DNA of 64,000 nt from Psychrobacter raelei (GCF_022631235.3 NZ_CP093310.2:2170001-2234000); one strand, 5' to 3'; positions 10,706 to 20,502 are shown, numbered from the stretch's first letter. Made by a program: numbers and translations. Notes: generated from the letters alone by a model not told the origin.

Positions 10706-12043
10706 TTAAAGCGGTAAAAACTTAGAAGCAATAAACAAATAAATGGCCACACCTGAAGCATCACACACCGAGGTAATTAATGGTGCACTGGCGCTGGCCG
10801 GATCAAAGCCGAGCTTATTAAGCACAAAAGGTAGACTCATACCAATCACACAACCAATCATCACCACAGACACCATACTTAGCGCCAGCACTAAGGACAC
10901 CACTGCATCACCACGTACATAGCCAATCACTGAAATTGCAGCAGCCATAGTTATCCCCAGCAATAAGGCCACTAAAGCTTCACGCCCAAGCAGTGAGAAC
11001 CAATCTCGCATCACCACTTCTCCTGTGGCCAAGGCCCGCACCATCAGTGTTGCTGATTGAGAGCCGGCGTTACCGCCACTGTCCACCAATAAAGGTAAGA
11101 AGAATACCAACACTAAATTGGCTGCAATCACCTCTTCAAAGTGAGCAATACCGACCCCTGATATTAGGTTACCAAACACCAAAAATACCAACCAAAATAC
11201 CCGTTTACGGTACAAAATACGAATACTGGTGTCTTTAAAGCTGCCTACTAAGCTTGAGACGCCCCCTGACTTGTGGAAGTCATCGGTGGCTTCATCACTT
11301 GCCACATCCATCGCATCATCATGGGTCACAATACCAACCAGTGCCCCACTGTCATCAATAATAGGCAGCGCAATTAAATCATAACGGGCGACCTTTTTTG
11401 CCACATCTTCTTGGTCTTCATTGACATTTGAAGCCACCACTGAGGTGAGCATAATATCGCCAATGATCTGCTCAGGTGAGGCCAAAATTAGACTGCGCAG
11501 TGAAATGACCCCAATTAATTGGCGCTCAGAATCAATCACATAAGCATGATAAATGGTCTCAGCATCTGGCGCTTCTAAACGCAGTGCGGCTAAAGCTTGT
11601 GCCACCGTCATCTGCGCTTTTAACGTGGCATAGTCAGAGGTCATTAAAGCCCCAGCTGTGCCCTCAGCATAAGCAGACAAAAGGCGAATATCCTCACGTT
11701 CTGCCTGAGCCAAAGCGGGCAATAACGCATCACGCTGGCTTTGATCTAAGCGCTTATATAAGTCGGTACGCTCATCAGAGGGCATATCGCCCACCAGTCG
11801 GGCCAGATTTGCCCTAGGGAATTGATAGGCCAAAGCCACTTGGTCTTCTGCCTCTAAATAAGAAAAAACAGTCGCCCTATTGGGTAGACGGTCTAACAGT
11901 TGCCAAGACAATTTAGGGGGGATTAATGCCAAGATATCAGCCGTATCAATGGGGCGTAAATCATGCACTTGGCCAATGGCTGTATCGAATTTTTGTTGTT
12001 CAATGGCTGTGGTCAGCAGCTGTGCAATGTCTTTATGAGTCAT
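10706..12043 (-). CDS. mgtE: Magnesium transporter MgtE
   Basis: Inner-membrane Mg2+ channel gated by cytoplasmic Mg2+. The domain order is normal: N-domain (residues 1-125), two CBS domains (about 130-255, with TSDYATL and HAYVIDSERQLIG) and a five-helix pore domain (about 280-445). The signature DSGGNAGSQS (about residue 325) lies in the pore region. Length 445 aa is standard. The start has AAGGAG 8 bases upstream. Two terminator-like hairpins lie between it and bdhA, so it is probably transcribed separately. Confidence 0.96.
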   Translation of the reverse strand: MTHKDIAQLLTTAIEQQKFDTAIGQVHDLRPIDTADILALIPPKLSWQLLDRLPNRATVFSYLEAEDQVALAYQFPRANLARLVGDMPSDERTDLYKRLDQSQRDALLPALAQAEREDIRLLSAYAEGTAGALMTSDYATLKAQMTVAQALAALRLEAPDAETIYHAYVIDSERQLIGVISLRSLILASPEQIIGDIMLTSVVASNVNEDQEDVAKKVARYDLIALPIIDDSGALVGIVTHDDAMDVASDEATDDFHKSGGVSSLVGSFKDTSIRILYRKRVFWLVFLVFGNLISGVGIAHFEEVIAANLVLVFFLPLLVDSGGNAGSQSATLMVRALATGEVVMRDWFSLLGREALVALLLGITMAAAISVIGYVRGDAVVSLVLALSMVSVVMIGCVIGMSLPFVLNKLGFDPASASAPLITSVCDASGVAIYLFIASKFLPL

Positions 12044-12137
12044 GGTTTTTACTCCTTGCAGCTCATTGGATGCCGCAAGTAACGGTATAGGATAGATAAC
12101 AACGTCAATAAGAAGATGGATAACAAATTAGATAAGC

Positions 12138-12164
12138 AAAAAAGCCAATAAAAACATATTGGCT
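12138..12164 (-). terminator. Intrinsic terminator or attenuator upstream of mgtE
   Basis: In minus-strand reading an 8-bp stem AGCCAATA / TATTGGCT with a 6-nt loop is followed by a T-run. It sits 94 bp before the mgtE ATG, downstream of the bdhA terminator, so it ends either a short RNA or leaky transcription into mgtE. Confidence 0.6.
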
Positions 12165-12277
12165 TATGATTCAGACTAAAAATATTACTCAAGCGTAAGC
12201 AGGATAAAACTCAAGCGCTGGTATAGGTCTGTGCTAAAAATAGGAATATCAGCTCGGCGGCGGTATGAGTATCAATC

Positions 12278-12324
12278 AAAAAAGCTTAGCATCACCGGTA
12301 AGTATGTTACCGGTGATGCTAAGC
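12278..12324 (-). terminator. Intrinsic terminator of bdhA
   Basis: A perfect 18-bp stem (12284-12301 with 12307-12324) with a 5-nt loop, followed in minus-strand reading by six Ts. It lies 48 bp after the bdhA stop. Confidence 0.92.
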
Positions 12325-12372
12325 GATTGGGCTAGGATTAGCAAGGCCTTGACTGTTAAGTTAAGCAAACGC

Positions 12373-13170
12373 TTAATTCATAAACCAGCCATGGCTTGCC
12401 ACAATAGACTGACCGGTAAATACATTGGTCGGGAATGCAGCCAAGAACAATGCTAACTGAGCGATATCTTCAGTACTGGTAAACTCCTTATCCACGGTAT
12501 TCACCAGCATAATGTCATTGACCACTTCTTCTTCGCTAATGCCCTTTTCACGCGCCTGCTCAGGAATTTGTTTTTCAACCAAAGGCGTCTTGACAAAGCC
12601 TGGGCAAATCACGTGCGAGCGCACATTGTACTGAGCACCCTCTTTTGCCAACACCCGGCACAATCCTAACAGCCCATGCTTGGCCGTCACATAAGGGGCT
12701 TTAAATAAGGAAGCTTCATGCGAGTGTACCGAGCCGGTATAAATCACTGTTCCTACTTTATCATTGCTATACATGTATTGTAGCGCCGCTTTGGTGGTCA
12801 AAAATGCCCCATCTAAATGAATAGACTGCATCTTTTTCCAATCACTAAAGCTTAGCTTATGAATGGGGTCAATAATTTGAATGCCGGCATTAGACACTAA
12901 AATATCGATACCACCAAAGTGATCCACCAACGCCTTCACCCCATCATTGACCGCAGATTCAGACGAGACATCCATGGCAAGGGCCAATGCCTTACCGCCG
13001 GCAGCCTCAATATCTTTGACGACATTTTGTGCAGCTTCAAGATTAATATCTGCTACACCGACCGCTGCGCCTGCCTTAGCATAAGTTTCGGCGATGTCTC
13101 GGCCGATACCACTGGCGGCACCAGTTACTAAAGCCACTTTGCCGGTTAAGTCCTGATTGAGTTGAGTCAT
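12373..13170 (-). CDS. bdhA: 3-hydroxybutyrate dehydrogenase (short-chain dehydrogenase)
   Basis: Oxidises D-3-hydroxybutyrate to acetoacetate with NAD+. It is a classical SDR of 265 aa: TGAASGIG nucleotide-binding motif (about residue 17), NAG (about residue 94), catalytic Ser near 147 and YVTAKHG (Tyr/Lys, about residue 160). The C-terminal ...SHGWFMN resembles known 3-hydroxybutyrate dehydrogenases. It follows scoB by 71 bp with AGGAG before the ATG. The substrate assignment rests on the neighbouring CoA-transferase and permease genes. Confidence 0.9.
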   Translation of the reverse strand: MTQLNQDLTGKVALVTGAASGIGRDIAETYAKAGAAVGVADINLEAAQNVVKDIEAAGGKALALAMDVSSESAVNDGVKALVDHFGGIDILVSNAGIQIIDPIHKLSFSDWKKMQSIHLDGAFLTTKAALQYMYSNDKVGTVIYTGSVHSHEASLFKAPYVTAKHGLLGLCRVLAKEGAQYNVRSHVICPGFVKTPLVEKQIPEQAREKGISEEEVVNDIMLVNTVDKEFTSTEDIAQLALFLAAFPTNVFTGQSIVASHGWFMN

Positions 13171-13241
13171 CCTTGTCTGCTCCTAAGTGCTTAGAACAGC
13201 ACCATCAGCTGGCGCCATTAAATTGTGTATAAAACAGTGGG

Positions 13242-13871
13242 TTATTGGCTAATCTTCACTGGGGTATTTTTTTGTAGCTCATCGAAACTTACCCCATCAG
13301 CCAGCTCAACTAGCTTAAGGCCGGTGTCAGTGACATCCAGTACTGCCAATTCTGTGATAATACGATCGACTACTTTTTTGCCGGTTAGTGGCAGCTGACA
13401 CTCAGCTAAGATTTTGGGTTCGCCATGCTTATTGATCTGCTCCATAAGCACAATCACTCGTTGCACGCCTGCCACCAAGTCCATAGCGCCGCCCATACCT
13501 TTGACCATTTTTCCTGGAATCATCCAGTTGGCCAAATCGCCCTGCTCAGAGACTTCCATCGCGCCTAAAATAGCTAGGTTCACATGGCCGCCACGTATCA
13601 TAGCAAAAGACTCTGAGCTGCCAAAGAAGCTGGCACCTGGCTTAGCCGTAACGGTTTGCTTGCCGGCATTAATCAAGTCAGGATCCACGTTCTCTTCTGT
13701 GGGAAACTCGCCAATACCCAGTAGGCCGTTCTCAGATTGTAGCCAAACATGCATACCCTCAGGGATATAGTTGGCAACCATAGTCGGCAAGCCGATACCT
13801 AAGTTAACATAAAAACCATCTTGTAGTTCTTTGGCCGCACGCTGCGCCATCTGCTCTCTTGTCCATGCCAT
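13242..13871 (-). CDS. scoB: 3-oxoacid CoA-transferase subunit B
   Basis: Beta subunit of a succinyl-CoA (or acetyl-CoA):acetoacetate CoA-transferase, which activates acetoacetate. The catalytic glutamate lies in the SENG motif (about residue 46), and the conserved [11 protein letters not shown] stretch is near residue 27. The 209-residue length is standard. AAGGAG precedes the ATG; scoA ends 36 bp upstream. The acyl-CoA donor cannot be decided from sequence. Confidence 0.94.
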   Translation of the reverse strand: MAWTREQMAQRAAKELQDGFYVNLGIGLPTMVANYIPEGMHVWLQSENGLLGIGEFPTEENVDPDLINAGKQTVTAKPGASFFGSSESFAMIRGGHVNLAILGAMEVSEQGDLANWMIPGKMVKGMGGAMDLVAGVQRVIVLMEQINKHGEPKILAECQLPLTGKKVVDRIITELAVLDVTDTGLKLVELADGVSFDELQKNTPVKISQ

Positions 13872-13907
13872 GGTGATACTCCTTATTATTCGTTAATACT
13901 TAAGTGG

Positions 13908-14609
13908 CTATTTTTTTACGGTAATTTTTTCGATGCGTTTTTCTGGCGTACTATTTAATACCAGACGCTGTACAAAAATACCAGGCAGATGAATCTGATC
14001 GGCATCCAGCTCACCAATTTCAACGATCTCTTCCACTTCAGCCACTGTAATTTTGCCCGCCATGGCACAATCTGGATTAAAGTTGCGTGCGGTTTTATTA
14101 AAGATAAGATTGCCTGCTTTGTCGGCTTTTTGGGCTTTAATAAGTGACACATCAGCGGTCAGCGAATGCTCTAGAATATAGGTGCGGCCATCAAAGTCGC
14201 GAGACTCCTTGCCTTCGGCTACCTGTGTGCCCACGCCTGTGGCGGTATAAAAAGCAGGAATACCCGCGCCGCCTGCACGTAGCTTTTCAGCCAAAGTGCC
14301 TTGAGGGGTTAATTCAACTTCGAGCTCACCGCCTAAGAACTGACGTTCAAATTCTTTATTTTCACCCACATAAGAGGCGATCATTTTTTTGATTTGACGG
14401 GTCTTTAATAACAGGCCCAACCCAAAGTCATCCACGCCAGCATTATTACTAATACAGGTGAGCGCTGTGGCCCCACTGTCTCTTAATGCCAAAATAAGAT
14501 TTTCTGGAATGCCGCACAATCCAAAGCCGCCAATGGCTAACGTTTGTCCGTCTTGGATGATGTCTTCTAACGCCGCTTCAGCACTGGCGTATACCTTTGA
14601 TTGACTCAT
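13908..14609 (-). CDS. scoA: 3-oxoacid CoA-transferase subunit A
   Basis: Alpha subunit of the same CoA-transferase. The family signature [13 protein letters not shown] (about residue 27) and the [22 protein letters not shown] region (about residue 102) are intact. Length 233 aa is normal. GGGAG lies before the ATG. It is the first gene of the scoA-scoB-bdhA unit, which is divergent from the GntP-family permease gene. Confidence 0.94.
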   Translation of the reverse strand: MSQSKVYASAEAALEDIIQDGQTLAIGGFGLCGIPENLILALRDSGATALTCISNNAGVDDFGLGLLLKTRQIKKMIASYVGENKEFERQFLGGELEVELTPQGTLAEKLRAGGAGIPAFYTATGVGTQVAEGKESRDFDGRTYILEHSLTADVSLIKAQKADKAGNLIFNKTARNFNPDCAMAGKITVAEVEEIVEIGELDADQIHLPGIFVQRLVLNSTPEKRIEKITVKK

Positions 14610-15066
14610 TATTCTCTCCCTGTTGAATCAACGTAAATGATGATGTGTACCTATATTATTTGTGCCTATAAAAGACTTTAATACCCACAGAAGCTTGCAC
14701 ACATTGTGGCATATATAAATGGTATAGACATTAATAGTATAGACATTAATAGTATATATTCGCAAAATCGAATATAATATTTTTTTGCTCGTAGACTGAT
14801 GCTGATTTGCGCCATTGCATAGCAAGCCTGTTTGCCAAAAGGCCCGCTGTATCATTAAGCGCTAATAAGCCCATTAGTTTACTGCATTTGGTATATAGTG
14901 TACAACTGATAACCCATCTTGATGTGTCATCACTGCCCCATTTATATATAGCAACCTACTTGATATAGGGACTTATCAGTAGCACAGCCGATTAAGTCTG
15001 CTTAATTTAGCAGCTTAATGGGCTTGGTGTTTTTTTATTCATATTTAAGCCAAGGAGAAGGCGCCT
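14610..15066. other. Divergent control region between scoA and the GntP-family permease
   Basis: 457 bp of AT-rich DNA without a gene. It must carry both promoters. The clearest element is a perfect tandem pair of a 15-bp unit (14722-14751). TATA-like elements are frequent between 14700 and 14960, so no single promoter could be chosen. Confidence 0.5.
14722..14751. repeat. Tandem 15-bp direct repeat in the scoA / permease control region
   Basis: The unit GTATAGACATTAATA occurs twice head to tail with no mismatch, followed by a third partial GTATAT. It lies about 115 bp from scoA and 315 bp from the permease gene. Such iterated sites are often regulator binding sites; this is inference. Confidence 0.6.
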
Positions 15067-16476
15067 ATGTTTAGCACACTTGCGATTATCGTCACTTTAT
15101 TATTACTGATGTTTTTTGCCTATCGTGGCTACTCAGTTTTAATCTTAGCACCCATCATGGCCGTCTTGGCGGTTTTATTATCCGGTGACTTCTTAAGCAG
15201 TATCCCTGCTTACACTGACGTATTTATGTCAGCCCTTAGTGGATTTTTATTAAAATTTTTCCCAATATTTTTATTAGGCGCTTTATTTGGTCGGCTTATT
15301 GCAGACTCTGGCGCTGCTACTGCCATCGCCAATACCGTGGTGAACAAAATGGGTAGCGACAAAGCCATTTTGTCGGTCATTATGGTCTGTGCTATTTTGA
15401 CTTATGGGGGCGTCTCTTTATTCGTGGTGGCCTTCGCCATTTATCCCATCGCCAAAAACTTGTTTAAAGCGGCAGACATTCCTAAGCGCTTGATTCCAGC
15501 GGCCATTGCTTTAGGGTCATTTACTTTTACTATGACCGCACTGCCTGGTACCCCTGCCATTCAAAACGCAATCCCCATTCCCTACTACAATACCAACGTC
15601 TTTGCTGCACCTATCTTAGGTACTATAGGCGCCGCAATTATGTTTTTTGCGGGTTGGTATTGGCTACAGTTGCGTGCTAATAAAGCCAAGCTTGCTGGTG
15701 AAGGGTACGGGTCACATGATGATAATTTGGAACAAAAAGGCGATATTGATCACAGCCAAACCAGCCTAGATCATCAAATTTCTTTTACAACAGCAATTAT
15801 TCCGCTCATATTGGTTATCGCTTTAAATGCGTTATTAACTTATGTGGTCTTTCCAAGCTTAGATTTTAGCGCCCTACAAGCTCAGTATCCGGATTTAAAT
15901 ATCCAAGGATCTCTGGGACTGTGGTCTATTATTATTGCTTTGCTTGTGGCTTGTACCGCGTTAGTGATACTGCGCATAGGACATTGGCACAACCTAAAAA
16001 AATCCATCAACCGCGGCACTTATGACTCGATGCTGCCTATTTTTAATACCGCCTCGGAAGTCGGCTATGGGGCAGTGATTGCTTCTTTGGCAGGCTTTAT
16101 TATCATTCGCGATAGTATTTTGAATCTAACGCCTGACAATCCACTTATCTCTGAAGCAGTGGCGATGACGACCCTTGCAGGTATTACGGGCTCTTCTTCA
16201 GGCGGTCTAAGTATTGCACTGTCGACCTTGGGTGAGAGTTACTACAAAATGGCTTTGGCCACAGGCATTGACCCCGAGCTGATGCACCGCGTTGCAGTTA
16301 TGGCCGCCGGCGGTCTAGACACCTTGCCACACAGTGGTGCGGTAATCACCCTATTGGCCATCTGTGGATTAACTCACAAACAGTCTTATCTCAATATCGC
16401 TATGGTAACCATGGGCATTCCTTTGATCGCTACCACAGTGGTGATTGTATTAGGTACTTTGTTTGGCTCTTTTTAA
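15067..16476 (+). CDS. GntP-family permease, probable 3-hydroxybutyrate transporter
   Basis: Inner-membrane carrier of 469 aa with about 12 hydrophobic segments. The AYRGYSVLILAP start, the ALPGTPAIQNAIP segment (about residue 158) and the GSSSGGLSIAL block near residue 378 are typical of the GntP family. Members next to 3-hydroxybutyrate dehydrogenase and CoA-transferase genes are usually annotated as D-beta-hydroxybutyrate permeases, so that substrate is inferred from position. AAGGAG precedes the ATG. It ends at a shared terminator with atoE. Confidence 0.85.
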   Translation: MFSTLAIIVTLLLLMFFAYRGYSVLILAPIMAVLAVLLSGDFLSSIPAYTDVFMSALSGFLLKFFPIFLLGALFGRLIADSGAATAIANTVVNKMGSDKAILSVIMVCAILTYGGVSLFVVAFAIYPIAKNLFKAADIPKRLIPAAIALGSFTFTMTALPGTPAIQNAIPIPYYNTNVFAAPILGTIGAAIMFFAGWYWLQLRANKAKLAGEGYGSHDDNLEQKGDIDHSQTSLDHQISFTTAIIPLILVIALNALLTYVVFPSLDFSALQAQYPDLNIQGSLGLWSIIIALLVACTALVILRIGHWHNLKKSINRGTYDSMLPIFNTASEVGYGAVIASLAGFIIIRDSILNLTPDNPLISEAVAMTTLAGITGSSSGGLSIALSTLGESYYKMALATGIDPELMHRVAVMAAGGLDTLPHSGAVITLLAICGLTHKQSYLNIAMVTMGIPLIATTVVIVLGTLFGSF

Positions 16477-16524
16477 GATAATCTGCTTAAGCCCTCTTAA
16501 TGAATGAAAAAAACTATCAAACCA

Positions 16525-16558
16525 AAAAATCCCCACATAGCGACTATGTGGGGATTTT
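16525..16558. terminator. Bidirectional terminator between the GntP-family permease gene and atoE
   Basis: Stem of 12 or more base pairs (16529-16540 with 16544-16555) flanked by A-rich and T-rich runs, so it can act for both converging genes. Confidence 0.88.
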
Positions 16559-16589
16559 GTTATGTGAGGGTAGTTATGGCTAAAGCCGT

Positions 16590-17930
16590 TTATACCAATA
16601 ACCAAAAACCCCCCGTAATAATAGCGCCTGAGACCGCTAGGATAATCAGACAGTAGCCCATAATGGCTCTGGCATCTAATCCTGCGATACCCAGCAGTGG
16701 CAGTGCCCAAAAGGGCTGAATCATATTGGTCCAAGCATCGCCCCAAGCAATCGCCATGGCGGTCACACTTGGACTGACATTCAACGCCAAGCCTGCTGGC
16801 ATCATCACTGGCCCTTGTACCGCAAACTGACCGCCGCCTGAGGGTACAAAGATGTTTACCAAGCCTGCACTTAAAAAGGCAAAGACAGGAAAGCTATCGG
16901 CTGTGGCATTATTCACAAAAAACTCAGTCACTTCACTACTGATAGACACCCCATCGGCATTGGCACCCGTCATAATCCCCATAATACCGCCATAGAATGG
17001 GAACAACAAAACGATACCGGCAATACCCCCAATACCTGATTTCACTGCACGGTAATAACGCTCAAGGGTACCATGCGCCATCAGTCCAATAAATAAAAAC
17101 AGACCGATAACAATATCTAATCCTAAGTTAAAGCCATTGGTCGAAAAGTAATTGATGTAATACATCAGTGCTAGCAGCAGTAAGATGATGGCCACCACGC
17201 GGCTGTCATCTAATTTTTGAGCCGGTGTATTAGTTTCAGGGGCTACATAAGCCTCTATTTTAATGAGCGCCGGATCTACTGTGGTCGGATTTTTTGGGTG
17301 CATCATGCGGTTGACTATTGGCAATACCACAATTAAAGCGGCCAAAATAATAAGATTATATGAAGCAAAAATCGTCTGTGATAAAGGAATTGCTTCGGTT
17401 AATACCCCACCTGAGAGCGTCTGCAAGTTATCGCCGCCTGTACTTAAGGTTAAGGGAATAGATCCTGAGAAGCCGCCATGCCAAATCACAAAACCAGAAT
17501 AAGCCGCTGCCACCAATAAGGGATAATCCACATTAGGCACCTTTCTGGCCAAAGACTTGGCAAAAATAGCCCCGACCACCAGACCAAAACCCCAGTTAAT
17601 CCATGAGCCTGCCAGTCCCACCAACGTTGAGATGACAATGGCTGTGGTCGGTGAGGTAACCTTTGAGGCCAGACTGTCTAAAAAACGTTGAATGATGGGC
17701 GCATTGGCAAAAGCGTAACCGGTAACCAACACCAGTGCCATCTGCATAGCAAAGCTGTGTAACGACCACAGACCACCGCCCCAGTGTCCCGCCATGGTCA
17801 GCACATCTTGTCCGGTCAATAAGACACCACCCAAAAAGGCAATCAGGGTTAATACAATTGAGAAAACAAAAGGAGAGGGTAAATAGCGATTAACCAGCTG
17901 AACGCTGGCATTGGTAAGCATCTGAAACAT
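16590..17930 (-). CDS. atoE: Short-chain fatty acid transporter, AtoE family
   Basis: Inner-membrane carrier of 446 aa with 11-13 hydrophobic segments. The start FQMLTNASVQLVNRYLPSPF, the motif WGGGLWSLHSFAMQM (about residue 50), the HGGFSGSIPL block (about residue 155) and FVPSGGGQFAVQGP (about residue 362) match the AtoE short-chain fatty acid transporters. AAGGA precedes the ATG. Being beside scoAB and bdhA, it probably imports acetoacetate, butyrate or similar acids. Confidence 0.92.
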   Translation of the reverse strand: MFQMLTNASVQLVNRYLPSPFVFSIVLTLIAFLGGVLLTGQDVLTMAGHWGGGLWSLHSFAMQMALVLVTGYAFANAPIIQRFLDSLASKVTSPTTAIVISTLVGLAGSWINWGFGLVVGAIFAKSLARKVPNVDYPLLVAAAYSGFVIWHGGFSGSIPLTLSTGGDNLQTLSGGVLTEAIPLSQTIFASYNLIILAALIVVLPIVNRMMHPKNPTTVDPALIKIEAYVAPETNTPAQKLDDSRVVAIILLLLALMYYINYFSTNGFNLGLDIVIGLFLFIGLMAHGTLERYYRAVKSGIGGIAGIVLLFPFYGGIMGIMTGANADGVSISSEVTEFFVNNATADSFPVFAFLSAGLVNIFVPSGGGQFAVQGPVMMPAGLALNVSPSVTAMAIAWGDAWTNMIQPFWALPLLGIAGLDARAIMGYCLIILAVSGAIITGGFWLLV

Positions 17931-18245
17931 GACTAACTTCCTTGTGCTAAGTAAAGATAAGAACTTATAGTGGGGTCCATCCCTACTTAATGTTATGAGA
18001 AATAGGCGGCGTATGGTAGCGCAAATTTTAGATATTGAGAATAATTTTTATTAAAACTGGGGCTGTTTTTTGCCCAGCCCTTGAATCACAAACACTATAG
18101 AGGCATCAGCGTATGTGATAAAACCAGTGAATATAAAATTCATCCCGAGGTAAATTCCCATTTTTATGCCATTTGCGGTATCATAGGCGCACATTTTATA
18201 TTCTGATAATCCTCTTAAAATCAACAAACTTAAATAGGTGATTTT
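17931..18245. other. Intergenic region between atoE and metG
   Basis: 315 bp holding the divergent promoters of atoE and metG. A short open frame on the minus strand covers part of it but runs into metG antisense and is not called. No regulatory RNA leader is recognisable upstream of metG. Confidence 0.4.
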
Positions 18246-20339
18246 GTGCGTCAAATACTCGTAACCAGTGCCCTGCCCTATGCCAATGGCCCTATTCACT
18301 TAGGACATTTGGTGGAATACATTCAAACTGACATTTGGGTACGAGCGATGAAGGCTCAAGGCCATCAAGTCACCTACGTTTGTGCCGATGACGCTCACGG
18401 CACCGCCATTATGCTAAAAGCTGAAGCCAATGGGGTCACGCCAGAGCAGCAAATCGCCACTGTAAAAGCCTCTCACGAAGCAGATTTTAGTAAATTTTTA
18501 ATTGGTTTTGACAACTACCACTCTACTCACTCTGAAGAAAACCGTGAGCTATCTGAGTTAATTTATCGCCGTCTAAATGGTGAAGGTCATATCTCAACCA
18601 AAGATGTTGAGCAATTATTTGATCCAGAAAAAGGCTTATTTTTAGCCGACCGTTTCGTGAAAGGCGAATGCCCAGAATGTGGGGCTCAAGACCAATATGG
18701 TGATAACTGTGAAGTGTGCGGCACCACTTACAATGCCACTGAACTTAAAAACCCGTATTCGACCTTATCGGGTGCAACCCCTGTATTAAGAACCTCAAAA
18801 CACTACTTCTTTAACCTGCCTGAATTTGAGAGCTTCTTAAAACAGTGGACCAAAGATGAGGGACGTTTACAGCCCTCAGTTTCTAACAAGCTTCAGGAGT
18901 GGTTTGAAGCCGGCCTTGCCAGCTGGGACATCTCACGTGATGCGCCCTATTTCGGCTTCAAAATCCCAGACACGCCAGAGGGTGAGCCGGATAAATACTT
19001 TTATGTGTGGCTAGATGCCCCTGTGGGCTATATGGCCAGTTTTAAAAACCTATGCAAACAGCGTCAAGGCTCCACTGATCCACAACAACCAGAATTGAGC
19101 TTCGATGATTATTGGTTACAAGAAAATCAGCATAAAACTGAGCTGTATCATTTCATCGGCAAAGACATTGTTTATTTCCACGCTTTATTTTGGCCCGCCA
19201 TGCTGGCCGGCAGTGAATACCGTACCCCAACGGGGGTGTTCGCTCACGGCTTCTTAATGGTCAATGGCGATAAAATGAGCAAATCTCGCGGCACCTTTAT
19301 CCAAGCCGAAACCTTTGCCAAACATTTAAACCCTGAGTATCTACGTTATTATTTCGCCAGCAAACTGTCTGAGAAAGTTGAAGACATTAATCTAGACTTT
19401 GCAGATTTTATGCAAAAGGTGAACTCAGACATGGTCGGTAAAGTGGTGAATATTGCCAGCCGTAGCGCCGGTTTTATTGCCAAAAAATATGATGGCATGC
19501 TCTCAGACAGCTGTGCTGAGCCTGAGTTATTAAATGAGATTGTGCGCGCTGGTGAAGAGATTGCTACGGCTTATGAAAATCGTGAGTTTAGCCGTGCCAT
19601 GCGCCTGATCATGCAGTGCGCAGACAAGGCTAACGAATATATCGACAGCAAAAAGCCTTGGGCAATGGCCAAAGAAGAAGGCCGTGAACAAGAGGTTCAG
19701 GATGTATGTACGGTTGCTATCAATATTTTCCGTCAATTGATGGTGTATTTGGCGCCTGTGTTACCAGAGCTTACAGACAATGCCAAAGCCTTCTTAAATA
19801 TTGATGACTTAAGCTTTGCCAGCCGCCATGAGTTATTGCTAGGTCATAAAATCAATAAGTTTAAGCCGTTAATGCAGCGTATTGAACAGGCTCAAATTGA
19901 TGCTATGGTGGCAGACTCCAAACAAGACTTGTTGGCAACACCAACTGCTCAGGCCGATAACGTAGCTAAAGCAGCTCAAGCGTCAGAAACTAATGATCAG
20001 CAAGACAGCGACTACATAGAGTTTGATGACTTTATGAAAGTTGAAATGACGGTGGCTCAAGTACTTGAATGTAATCATGTTGAGGGTGCAGACAAGCTAC
20101 TGCAGTTCACATTAGACATCGGCAAAGAGCAGCCCATTAATGTCTTTAGTGGCATTCGTAAATTCTATGAACCTGAGCAACTGGCCAACAAAAAAGTGAT
20201 CTGTGTCACTAATCTTGCCCCGCGCAAAATGAAATTTGGGGTGTCAGAAGGTATGATCTTATCATCAGGTGATCCAAAAACAGGACTGGTGGTCATCACG
20301 CTACCTGACGAGTGTAAAGTGGGCGATAAATTGGCTTAA
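18246..20339 (+). CDS. metG: Methionyl-tRNA synthetase
   Basis: Charges tRNA(Met) with methionine. The class I signature appears as HLGH (about residue 18) and the KMSKS loop near residue 341. A zinc knuckle with C-x2-C-x9-C-x2-C lies at about residues 139-155. The C-terminal EMAP-II-like tRNA-binding domain (about residues 595-697), after an Ala/Gln-rich linker, makes this the dimeric long form (697 aa). Translation starts with GTG; no ATG with this N-terminus is available. A strong terminator follows. Confidence 0.97.
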   Translation: MRQILVTSALPYANGPIHLGHLVEYIQTDIWVRAMKAQGHQVTYVCADDAHGTAIMLKAEANGVTPEQQIATVKASHEADFSKFLIGFDNYHSTHSEENRELSELIYRRLNGEGHISTKDVEQLFDPEKGLFLADRFVKGECPECGAQDQYGDNCEVCGTTYNATELKNPYSTLSGATPVLRTSKHYFFNLPEFESFLKQWTKDEGRLQPSVSNKLQEWFEAGLASWDISRDAPYFGFKIPDTPEGEPDKYFYVWLDAPVGYMASFKNLCKQRQGSTDPQQPELSFDDYWLQENQHKTELYHFIGKDIVYFHALFWPAMLAGSEYRTPTGVFAHGFLMVNGDKMSKSRGTFIQAETFAKHLNPEYLRYYFASKLSEKVEDINLDFADFMQKVNSDMVGKVVNIASRSAGFIAKKYDGMLSDSCAEPELLNEIVRAGEEIATAYENREFSRAMRLIMQCADKANEYIDSKKPWAMAKEEGREQEVQDVCTVAINIFRQLMVYLAPVLPELTDNAKAFLNIDDLSFASRHELLLGHKINKFKPLMQRIEQAQIDAMVADSKQDLLATPTAQADNVAKAAQASETNDQQDSDYIEFDDFMKVEMTVAQVLECNHVEGADKLLQFTLDIGKEQPINVFSGIRKFYEPEQLANKKVICVTNLAPRKMKFGVSEGMILSSGDPKTGLVVITLPDECKVGDKLA

Positions 20340-20367
20340 GCCTTTTTAAGATAAGTGCCTCTTTATC

Positions 20368-20400
20368 ATAAAAGCCGATGTTGTTAACATCGGCTTTTAT
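20368..20400 (+). terminator. Intrinsic terminator of metG
   Basis: 13-bp perfect stem (20370-20382 with 20386-20398), 3-nt loop, ending in TTTT. Confidence 0.88.
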
Positions 20401-20445
20401 ATTATTTATATTTTATTTAGCTAGTTTTTTTATTTCCCACTTATG

Positions 20446-20459
20446 TTACATTATTGTAA
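20446..20459. promoter_or_regulatory. Palindrome in the promoter region of the first binding-protein gene
   Basis: TTACATTATTGTAA is a perfect 14-bp palindrome with a 4-bp centre, about 45 bp before the ATG at 20503 and overlapping a possible TAATAT -10 element. It could be an operator; the regulator is unknown. Confidence 0.35.
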
Positions 20460-20502
20460 TATAGCCTTACACTGTTAAACCCCAATGGATTCGTAAATAC
20501 TT

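Larger units (their letters stand above)
12044..12372. other. Intergenic region between bdhA and mgtE with two terminators
   Basis: 329 bp. It contains two minus-strand intrinsic terminators about 120 bp apart, annotated separately. The space between them (about 12165-12277) has no open frame but has a direct repeat of GCTTGAGT in minus-strand reading. It could be the body of a small RNA or a leader of mgtE. A possible mgtE promoter lies at 12080-12110. Confidence 0.45.

Noticed and set aside
13414..13770. 118-codon plus-strand frame inside scoB
   Set aside because: Antisense shadow of a conserved enzyme gene.
14820..14845. Sigma-54-like promoter upstream of scoA (TTGGCA...CTTGCT on the minus strand)
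   Set aside because: The GG and GC doublets are separated by 11 bases; sigma-54 promoters need 10, so the match fails.
18051..18299. 82-codon open frame on the minus strand between atoE and metG
   Set aside because: It starts inside metG antisense, has no ribosome site and resembles nothing I know.
20446..20459. TyrR or TrpR operator before the TrpX-like genes
   Set aside because: The palindrome TTACA-N4-TGTAA does not match the TyrR box (TGTAAA-N6-TTTACA) or the TrpR site; kept only as an unassigned palindrome.
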